Shown in pieces: positions 61,901-64,000 of a stretch of 64,000 bases of DNA. Location: contig JAJGOT010000056.1 in assembly GCA_022457155.1 (NCBI GenBank), positions 1,763,501 through 1,827,500 on the forward strand, written 5' to 3'. The stretch's first letter is position 1. Each line of letters starts with the position of its first letter. The translations under genes and the position numbers were made by a program. The DNA is from Cladopsammia gracilis. Its lineage: Eukaryota > Cnidaria > Anthozoa > Scleractinia > Dendrophylliidae. The notes below the pieces were generated by a model. That model had not been told where the DNA came from. It searched no databases and saw nothing but the letters and a program-made list of their open reading frames with translations.

Positions 61901-63003
61901 TTGCAACAGCAAAAAGGTGGCCGCGGCCGCTTAATAGAGGTGGCCGTTGAATAGAGGTATCAAATACAGCACTTTACTGACAAATAATTCGGGACTTTGG
62001 AAAGTGGCCGCTTAATGGAGGGTGGCTGCTTAATAGAGGTCCGACTGTATTGCCATAATAAATCGCAACAGTGCCCCAACTATCGCAATACACTATTTCA
62101 CTAGTAAAACTTTACTCAATAGTCACCCTGGCCCTATTACAACAGACCATAGTTGCGTAGCATCGTAGACTTGTATTAGCAAATTTGAAGTGTATAGTTA
62201 AAATATAAGCCAATCAGTTATGACGGTTATTTCTTGCTCTTAGAAAATGTGTATGGATAATTCTTTTTTTTTTTACAAACTAACCACTTCTTAATAATAA
62301 TTGTAACTTAGTTTAAATGACAGGCATTCTTTGGAAATACTGTAAGTTTGTATAATAACAATAATAATAATAATAATAATAATAAAAGTATCAATCATTA
62401 ATCATCAATCACTTACCATCAAAATGGAGATGTTGCTGAATCAAAGTCAGTAATAATTCTTGTTGCTGATCCTGAAAAAATATGTGATATGGTATTGAAG
62501 TACTGAGTTAGCACAGAGTGACAAAAAATTAAAATAAATTTGCATGTATTTGTCTGAAATCTCTATGTGCATTAATTTAATCAGAGCAACTTCTCGATGT
62601 CATAATATTATTTCCCATAATCAAAAAACTTATTATGATTATTGTGGTTGTTGATAATAAAATACTAATGAGAGGGAAACTACAGAAACTCTTACGAGAT
62701 TGTTCAAGGTAGTTCCCCCTTTTAGTTATCTAACTGTTTTGTCGGGCTTAATGCAATTTAGACAAGGTTAGACTCAAGACATTCATTTAGATCAGCAGCT
62801 GTGCCACATGCAAGTATGCTTCATGCGGGATGGCTATGGGATATTTCTGGGGCAGCTAGGTGTTTTGTGTGTTGCACTGTTTGCAGCTTAGTTTGCTGAT
62901 CTTTGTAGATCACATTCAAGTGTTTGCAATTTATCATACCTGTAAATGTTTCTTGAGTACTTGATAGGTATCCTTTGACATCCTAATCACAAACTTGTTA
63001 CTC
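29644..63003 (-). CDS. TAF5: TAF5, WD40 subunit of TFIID (15 exons seen; 5' and 3' ends missing)
   Basis: Fifteen GT-AG exons join in one frame (1289 nt, 429 whole codons). In order they encode the end of the N-terminal TAF5 domain ([25 protein letters not shown], [14 protein letters not shown]), NKSKVYYG, an acidic stretch, a Lys-rich linker, NPNAPPLNR, then [20 protein letters not shown] and WD repeats. The WD part includes [90 protein letters not shown] and [26 protein letters not shown], the (K/R)IMDHR segment and the linker separate TAF5 from its paralogue TAF5L. TAF5 scaffolds TFIID with TAF6/TAF9 in RNA polymerase II initiation. Exons for the LisH region lie right of the window. The last blade and the stop were not found. 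Confidence 0.93.
30140..30211 (+). repeat. tRNA-like sequence in a TAF5 intron
   Basis: A-box-like GGTGGTACAGTGGATAGTG and a good B box GGGTTCGATTCCC at 30188-30200. The acceptor ends do not pair convincingly, so it is probably a tRNA-derived SINE head and not a working tRNA gene. Confidence 0.55.
30767..30821 (-). CDS. TAF5: TAF5 exon n (WD repeat)
   Basis: 55 nt between acceptor CGTATTCAG and donor GTTAGTTC. Encodes [18 protein letters not shown]. Confidence 0.93.
31155..31386 (+). repeat. 230-bp (GGGGGGAA)n polypurine tract
   Basis: Dozens of G runs of four to eight bases separated by AA, with no pyrimidine between 31195 and 31384. It lies in the TAF5 intron between 30821 and 32114. G is on the template strand of TAF5, so RNA would be C/T-rich. 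It is bordered by TCGCTACTTTCGGGGG and AATCGTTATTTTCGG, the family also seen at 26130-26290. Confidence 0.95.
32114..32227 (-). CDS. TAF5: TAF5 exon m (WD repeat)
   Basis: 114 nt between acceptor CTTTCCTAG and donor GTACGGGA. Encodes [20 protein letters not shown] then [18 protein letters not shown]. Confidence 0.95.
33364..33475 (-). CDS. TAF5: TAF5 exon l (WD repeat)
   Basis: 112 nt between acceptor CTCCCCAG and donor GTAAGAGT. Encodes [20 protein letters not shown] then [17 protein letters not shown]. Confidence 0.95.
33553..33861. mobile_element. TA-flanked MITE with ~60-bp inverted repeats
   Basis: Begins CAGTCCTTTGATTAAACGTT after TA (33551-33552) and ends AACGTTTAATCAAAAGACTG before TA (33862-33863). 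The arms also share CGGTCTTACCCCTACGCGACCA in diverged form. TA duplication and CAGT ends fit Tc1/mariner-type MITEs. It lies 78 bp upstream of TAF5 exon l, in the intron. No transposase. Confidence 0.85.
34178..34259 (-). CDS. TAF5: TAF5 exon k (WD repeat)
   Basis: 82 nt between acceptor TTCCATGCAG and donor GTGAGTAA. Encodes [20 protein letters not shown] then [18 protein letters not shown] is highly conserved in TAF5. Confidence 0.94.
34818..34924 (-). CDS. TAF5: TAF5 exon j (WD repeat)
   Basis: 107 nt between acceptor CCCCGCAG and donor GTATTAAT. Encodes [20 protein letters not shown] then [15 protein letters not shown]. Shows the GH...S.AD core of a WD blade. Confidence 0.93.
35274..35304 (-). 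CDS. TAF5: TAF5 microexon i
   Basis: 31 nt between acceptor TTCCTGCAG and donor GTTAGTCC. Encodes [11 protein letters not shown], identical in pattern to the [10 protein letters not shown] segment of the family. Confidence 0.9.
35500..35645 (-). CDS. TAF5: TAF5 exon h (first WD repeat)
   Basis: 146 nt between acceptor TTTTCTTGCAG and donor GTCAGTAA. Encodes [20 protein letters not shown] then [20 protein letters not shown] and [13 protein letters not shown] is the WD signature. Confidence 0.95.
35817..36010. repeat. Dispersed repeat (also at 19684-19850 and, inverted, 53270-53425)
   Basis: Shared block includes AATTAAGTTGTATATTTGGT followed by GGCATTTRGCGA and AGAATCTTYTTAT. It borders the TTAA elements at 19853 and 36018 immediately on the left, suggesting that it is either part of a composite or a preferred neighbour. 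Confidence 0.7.
36018..36950. mobile_element. TTAA element carrying ~106-bp units in both orientations and a hexamer array
   Basis: Left end TTAACACTTTCACTCCCAGAG (36018) and right end CTTGGAGTGAAAAAGTTAA (ending 36950) are inverted relatives, each with TTAA. Inside are repeat units in one orientation (36060-36540), in the opposite orientation (36690-36900) and the hexamer array at 36157-36254. It stops one base before the stop codon of the dead GPCR. The end sequences group it with 56237-56705. Confidence 0.75.
36157..36254. repeat. (AATCAT)n hexanucleotide array
   Basis: About 16 uninterrupted copies of the hexamer. Both strands are open in several frames (His-Asn or Asp-Tyr repeats), which is a property of the hexamer and not a gene. 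Confidence 0.97.
36952..37122 (-). pseudogene. GPCR pseudogene, C-terminal fragment (NPxxY and tail)
   Basis: 56 codons plus TGA starting [20 protein letters not shown] and ending DTAVVVVSC. No start codon or upstream TM sequence stands before it; instead the 34-bp terminal repeat of the insertion begins three bases away at 37125. Confidence 0.85.
37159..40981. other. Left part of the insertion, no recognised gene
   Basis: A 137-codon open frame (37109-37522, plus) starts before the terminal repeat, runs through an AAC array (37183-37206) and has no family I know. 38620-39050 is less AT-rich and has a 48-codon frame from 38792 ([13 protein letters not shown]) that I cannot assign. The remainder shows neither repeats nor exons. 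Confidence 0.4.
40982..41341 (+). repeat. Third copy of the palindrome's inner arm segment
   Basis: From GCAAAGTTCATGCTATTTTG to TTAACAATAGGACCGGGGGT it repeats 42172-42520 in direct orientation, and 42860-43216 inverted. It has a ~15-bp extra and scattered differences. It abuts the left end of the palindrome. Confidence 0.85.
41342..44039. repeat. Giant near-perfect palindrome, 1.32-kb arms, 49-bp spacer
   Basis: The left arm starts TGAACCTGCACTTGGCACCG at 41342. The right arm ends with its complement CGGTGCCAAGTGCAGGTTCA at 44039. The arms meet at 42666/42716 with CCCTTTTT and AAAAAGGG. Differences between arms are few single bases and small indels. The 49-bp spacer (42667-42715) is itself a dyad (ATCTCGTTAATGCG..CGCATTAAGCGAGAT). 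Near-identity implies recent origin or gene conversion between arms. The arms contain no long open frame; those of 60-77 codons near 41725-42081 are unsupported. Confidence 0.93.
44040..45329. other. Insertion interior: MITE and a further partial copy of the palindrome edge
   Basis: 44297-44518 looks like a MITE with ends CTCCCGGAGGGGGG and CCTCCTCCGGGG. 44857-44938 repeats, in direct orientation, the palindrome segment at 41395-41480 (TGCTATTTTAAAACAATTAA, then CAGTACGCAAAAGACG). Around 44225-44285 and 44570-44615 a GTCGCTTARCGAGTGACAA-like block occurs twice. Confidence 0.55.
45330..45713 (+). pseudogene. OTU-type cysteine protease fragment (transposon-associated)
   Basis: 127 codons. Residues about 30-45 read [20 protein letters not shown], the catalytic cysteine box of OTU deubiquitinases. 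They continue with the helix [20 protein letters not shown] and [20 protein letters not shown], normal for the fold. The usual Asp of D-G-x-C is Gly here. The frame stops at 45713 before the C-terminal catalytic His region. Past the stop, [10 protein letters not shown] continues briefly in frame, so the 3' part is lost or altered. OTU domains of this type are common in large cnidarian mobile elements; a host gene is less likely because it lies inside the insertion. Confidence 0.8.
45714..46640. other. Insertion interior without recognised features
   Basis: After the in-frame remnant of the OTU unit ends at about 45820 I see no further coding homology. A short direct repeat CAATTGTCAGTTAAC occurs at 46133 and 46166 and again near 48474. 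Confidence 0.4.
46641..47656. repeat. Inverted array: three direct and two inverted units of about 190-225 bp
   Basis: Units start with CGGTCAAGGTTTTCAAAACA then CTAAATGGCCGGCAG. They continue with TATCATATGTCG, GATCCTGA and ACGAAACCATGTTTTGTGAC. Forward starts are near 46650, 46872 and 47062; inverted units end near 47455 and 47656. The centre is around 47235. Members differ by internal deletions. No coding potential. Confidence 0.88.
48174..48433. mobile_element. TA-flanked MITE with CCGTATTTTCTC ends
   Basis: Begins CCGTATTTTCTCGATTAAAC after TA (48172-48173). Ends GAGAAAATACGG before TA (48434-48435). The motif AAACGCCGGG occurs four times inside. Tc1/mariner-like by target site only. 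It is nested in the 12.8-kb insertion. Confidence 0.8.
49909..50818 (-). pseudogene. GPCR pseudogene, N-terminal fragment (TM1 to start of TM7)
   Basis: Frame 1 covers 50818 to about 50483, frame 2 about 50492 to 49909. DRY, W-P of TM6 and glycosylation sites (NTT, NCS) are kept, so decay is recent or the break may partly be a sequencing error. It ends with FATFLSF directly at the insertion. Confidence 0.85.
50819..51464. other. TAF5 intron, no feature seen
   Basis: AT-rich intron sequence upstream of the GPCR pseudogene. No exon, repeat or element was recognised. Confidence 0.4.
51465..51540 (+). repeat. tRNA-like sequence next to the 106-bp array
   Basis: A weak A box (GCTGTGGTCGTGTAGG) and a good B box (AGGTTCGAGCCTT at about 51509-51521). 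Arms do not pair well, so a SINE head is more likely than a tRNA gene. Confidence 0.45.
51580..52210. repeat. 106-bp tandem repeat array, about six units
   Basis: The anchor TCATTTGAATGG recurs at exact 106-bp spacing (51655, 51761, 51867, 51973, 52079, 52185 with small variation). Alternate units share the variant CACTGGAAAGTACTGCTTAG, showing a 212-bp higher-order period. Same family as 24985, 29050 and inside 36018-36950. Confidence 0.92.
52211..53659. other. TAF5 intron, mostly featureless
   Basis: AT-rich. An inverted copy of the 35817-36010 repeat is at about 53270-53425, and a poly-T run at 53494-53508. 52880-53100 has a repeat-like look (TCCAACATGGCGGACAGG) but no gene. Confidence 0.45.
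53660..54028. mobile_element. Nested inverted repeats: foldback element within a second hairpin
   Basis: Outer arms TAGCTTGTACGTTTTGTTTT (53660) and AAAACAAAACATACAAGCTA (ending 54028) match over about 45 bp. The inner element 53771-53962 starts GGGCCTGTCCACACGCATCC and ends with the inverse GGATACATGTGGACGGCGCC. It also shares ATATTTTTGAATCCGCAACT in inverted orientation. Its ends resemble hAT-type MITEs; no clean 8-bp target duplication is visible. Confidence 0.75.
54480..54506. repeat. Poly-C tract beside a TAF5 exon
   Basis: A run of 15 C, then GCCCCCCGCC, 40 bp past the donor of TAF5 exon g (in the intron). A similar poly-C run occurs at 55507-55519, near exon f. Confidence 0.9.
54546..54665 (-). 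CDS. TAF5: TAF5 exon g (lead into the propeller)
   Basis: 120 nt between acceptor CACTTTGCAG and donor GTAAGGAC. Encodes [20 protein letters not shown] then [19 protein letters not shown], diagnostic of TAF5. It is followed by an 18.9-kb intron. Confidence 0.93.
54900..55460. repeat. Highly degenerate ~10-bp repeat (GTGACCTAGC / ATGACCAAGC)
   Basis: For more than 500 bp, words GTGACCTA, ATGACCAAGC, GTGACTTAG and CTAGCGTGACC follow one another with loose 10-bp or multiples spacing. No open frame. It lies in the TAF5 intron between exons f and g. Confidence 0.8.
55591..55657 (-). CDS. TAF5: TAF5 exon f
   Basis: 67 nt between acceptor CTTTTTTAG and donor GTAAGTG. Encodes [20 protein letters not shown] then PV, matching the DPNAPPQNRIPLP segment. 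The split codon AT|G is completed by exon g as Met. Confidence 0.88.
55785..55960 (+). repeat. Second copy of the dispersed repeat at 22086
   Basis: AAAATAAAGTCTAAATTTCG, GCCATTTTGAATTTTT and GATGTCAAATGGTTGC match the first copy in order. Further right, GCGGCCATRTTGGTGTCCCA occurs twice (55984, 56021). Confidence 0.55.
56237..56705. mobile_element. TTAA element filled with 88-bp tandem units
   Basis: Left end TTAACCCATTCACTCCCAGAG and right end CTCTGGGAGTGAAAGGTTAA are inverted repeats with TTAA outermost. Four 88- to 94-bp units (ACTTTTGAGTCTGTKGATGA, CCATTCAAATGAAACC, AGCAGTACTTTTGCATGGTA) fill most of the interior. One unit carries a 6-bp duplication (GTGATCATGACC). The same units, inverted, form the array at 27257. 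Non-coding; in a TAF5 intron. Confidence 0.85.
57032..57065 (-). CDS. TAF5: TAF5 microexon e (Lys-rich linker)
   Basis: 34 nt between acceptor GTCAATAG and donor GTAAATAT. Encodes [11 protein letters not shown], matching the KKKPKKDS linker of TAF5. Too short to see without the flanking exons, but phase and homology agree. Confidence 0.8.
57390..58260 (-). repeat. ~210-bp tandem repeats that copy the end of TAF5 exon d with its splice donor
   Basis: Units share TTATTGAAGGATAAGGTGAG, CAGCATACCAATTTTTTAAG-like and TCCAACACAATAA. Most end with a block that reads on the minus strand AATGATAAACCAAAGGTAACA (57700, 57905), with a weaker relative ending CAAACCAAAGGCAAGAAC (58130). The true exon end is AAGGACAAACCAAAG|GTAATA at 58593. 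So each copy keeps codons for DKPK or NKPK, and two keep a GT donor. They lie between exons d and e. Confidence 0.8.
58593..58693 (-). CDS. TAF5: TAF5 exon d (NKSKVYYG and acidic tract)
   Basis: 101 nt between acceptor GACAG and donor GTAATAAC. Encodes [20 protein letters not shown] followed by [14 protein letters not shown]. The end of this exon with its splice donor is echoed three times in the next intron (57390-58260). Confidence 0.9.
58888..58935. repeat. (CAT)n microsatellite with a degenerate extension to 59075
   Basis: About 15 perfect CAT triplets followed by CAT-rich imperfect sequence up to 59075. It lies 29 bp downstream of TAF5 exon c donor. It makes poly-His and poly-Asp frames that are not genes. 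Confidence 0.92.
59104..59181 (-). CDS. TAF5: TAF5 exon c
   Basis: 78 nt between acceptor CGAATAG and donor GTGAGTTG. Encodes [20 protein letters not shown] then GEATFE, corresponding to the IFDG-PRSKQQIDAM segment closing the N-terminal domain. A CAT microsatellite and a Penelope-like fragment lie in the introns on either side. Confidence 0.87.
59465..59935 (-). pseudogene. Penelope-like retroelement 3' fragment with GIY-YIG endonuclease
   Basis: Minus-strand 59900-59607 encodes [20 protein letters not shown] then [10 protein letters not shown], the GIY-YIG nuclease fold (here [13 protein letters not shown]) of Penelope-like elements. It continues with [17 protein letters not shown] and [18 protein letters not shown] and a stop. 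Downstream, GACGTTTCAGGCTTGGCCCT then TCATCAGG (59489-59518, plus strand) is the typical 3' region. The reverse transcriptase is absent: the copy is 5'-truncated near 59935. It lies in the TAF5 intron between exons b and c. Confidence 0.88.
60418..60487 (+). repeat. tRNA-like sequence (probable SINE head)
   Basis: A perfect A box TAGCTCAGTGGTAGAGC (60425-60441) and a B-box-like GTTTGAATCCC (60470-60480). Acceptor ends (GGCCTTG and CAGCCTC) do not pair, and the T arm is weak, so I do not call a functional tRNA. Confidence 0.55.
60490..61249. other. TAF5 intron with TAAC- and ATCG-rich decayed repeats
   Basis: Around 60600-60810 a phrase of GACTTTTATTAG type recurs. From 60828 GGGGTGTAACGATACAC begins what may be one end of a hAT-like MITE interrupted by the next element; its other end may be CGCAATACACTA at about 62084. 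A poly-G run lies at 61148-61160. Confidence 0.4.
61250..62047. mobile_element. Tc1/mariner-type MITE with repeated TTAATAGAGGT motif
   Basis: Begins CAGTCGGACCTCTATTAAGC after TA (61248-61249) and ends GCTTAATAGAGGTCCGACTG before TA (62048-62049): a perfect 20-bp inverted repeat. The motif TTAATAGAGGT occurs at least seven times, in both terminal zones and near 61868-61960. No transposase. In the TAF5 intron between exons b and c. Confidence 0.9.
62417..62471 (-). CDS. TAF5: TAF5 exon b
   Basis: 55 nt between acceptor TTTTTTCAG and donor GTAAGTG. Encodes [18 protein letters not shown], aligned with the family's IVQEHLYIDIF segment. Phase continues from exon a and into exon c. Confidence 0.85.
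62940..63003 (-). CDS. TAF5: TAF5 exon a (N-terminal domain)
   Basis: 64 nt between acceptor TTTTACAG and donor GTATGA; entered after two bases of a codon. Encodes [20 protein letters not shown] and Q, matching the conserved KFVLRISRDSYQLLKRHLQ block. It is the most 5' exon found here. Confidence 0.88.
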
Positions 63004-63049
63004 CTGTAAAAGCAGTAACTCAATTGAAACAAAAGTGCTAGATCTAGGG

Positions 63050-63075
63050 GAGGGGGGAGGGGGGAGGGGGGAGGT
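63050..63075. repeat. (GGGAGGG)n purine run
   Basis: Three G-rich repeats just upstream of TAF5 exon a (47 bp from its acceptor, in transcript terms in the preceding intron). Confidence 0.85.
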
Positions 63076-63754
63076 TAGGTACTAGGCTTTTTGTTCAATA
63101 AGACATGAAGTTTTGGCCTGTTTCCAGGCTCTCAGTAGTAGGGTAGAGTATTAAAAAAGGGAAAAACAAGCACATTCTGCTCTCTCCCCAGTCTCTGCAC
63201 ATTTATTTTTGCCGACTATCTGAGAGGTTGGAACAGGCTAAGGAAGCCTGTGTTCGTTTTGAAACAATTTCACATCATCCATGCCAAATAACATCCCTAA
63301 CTATGTATAATTGTAAAAGGTTGCAAAAATACGCAGTAGTGATTTCACACTGTGCAAATTCCACACTTAGCGTCAGTGCGGGAGTAAGTTTGTTTGTTGT
63401 TCTCTTGGTGTGGATTAGAGGTCCTGTTAATAATTTGTATTAATCATAATTATGTGGGTGATATCAGCTTTATGTTTTTCTCTAGACCCTGAGCAAAGGA
63501 GTGACCAAGATAAAAGAAAAAAAAATAAAGTTTTTTTTTCGACATCACAAGAAACAAACGGCACCAAATTTACCAGTTTTTAAACTGAACTGTCAATCTC
63601 AACTCAGTTGGCCAGGTGACATGATTTTCCACAGTAACTCTTTGCTTGAATGCCCCATAATGATTTATGGAATTTTTTCCTTTAAACAGGGCAAAGATCA
63701 TTTCAGCTCACAGCCTTTTTACAAGTCCTCTAATGGCATTCTTCACACTTTTTA
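63076..63754. other. TAF5 intron upstream of exon a
   Basis: No further TAF5 exon could be recognised on the minus strand; short frames at 63228 and 63501 on the plus strand have no support. The preceding TAF5 exon should lie beyond 64000. Confidence 0.45.
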
Positions 63755-63986
63755 TTAAAGGGGCAGTATCATGAGGGCGAAACTTGAAAACTGGGCCGAC
63801 TTTTTCAAGTTTAATTCAGCAAATTCAAAAAGGCTGTTGAGAAGTGGAGGTATTTGTTGAATCAAAAAATCCGTTTTGATAGCCGGAAGAAAGAAAAAAT
63901 CACTTTTAACAGTGATATGTCCAAAATTCCGGTGCAAGAATAGTGAACAGTGCCGCACATGGAACCTCGTGATACTGTCCCTTTAA
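63755..63986. mobile_element. TTAA-flanked MITE, 232 bp
   Basis: Starts TTAAAGGGGCAGTATCATGAG and ends CTCGTGATACTGTCCCTTTAA: inverted repeats of about 20 bp with TTAA outermost. Non-coding interior. Confidence 0.85.
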
Positions 63987-64000
63987 CACGGACACCTCTC

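Overview
This window looks like nuclear DNA of an anthozoan cnidarian, most likely a stony coral. That is inferred from AT-rich sequence, short exons in long introns with GT-AG borders, collagen and GPCR genes of animal type, and dense mobile elements (TTAA and TA-flanked MITEs, GIY-YIG Penelope-like sequence, OTU fragments). There is no bacterial operon structure and no rRNA or CRISPR array. Most long open frames here are accidents of repeats or introns.

Positions 1-22000 hold two tandem, same-strand copies of a three-exon secreted collagen-triple-helix protein of the CTHRC1 type (5472-9583 and 15219-21871). Exon sizes are equal in exons 2 and 3. Both copies sit in a field of degenerate ~145-bp tandem repeats that also fill their flanks and first introns. 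Later insertions tell the copies apart: an 84-bp hairpin with an 11-bp target duplication in intron 1 of copy 1, and a 1.0-kb TTAA element plus a foldback in intron 2 of copy 2. A dead LINE lies between them.

Positions 23735-24754 (minus) encode an intact intronless rhodopsin-class GPCR with unusual key residues.

Positions 29644-63003 (minus) carry TAF5, a WD40 subunit of TFIID. Fifteen exons can be joined in one continuous frame (1289 nt, 429 whole codons). The 5' exons lie beyond the right edge. The last WD blade and the stop were not found between the last exon and the neighbouring GPCR. One intron is 18.9 kb and works as a transposon sink. It contains a second GPCR gene, now dead: it has a frameshift and is split by a 12.8-kb insertion just before the NPxxY motif. 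That insertion has 34-bp perfect terminal inverted repeats, a 2.7-kb near-perfect palindrome, an OTU-protease fragment and a second inverted array. Another TAF5 intron carries tandem duplicates of an exon end together with its 5' splice site.

The CTHRC1-like proteins would act outside the cell, the GPCR at the plasma membrane, and TAF5 in RNA polymerase II initiation. Nothing suggests a shared pathway; they are simply neighbours.
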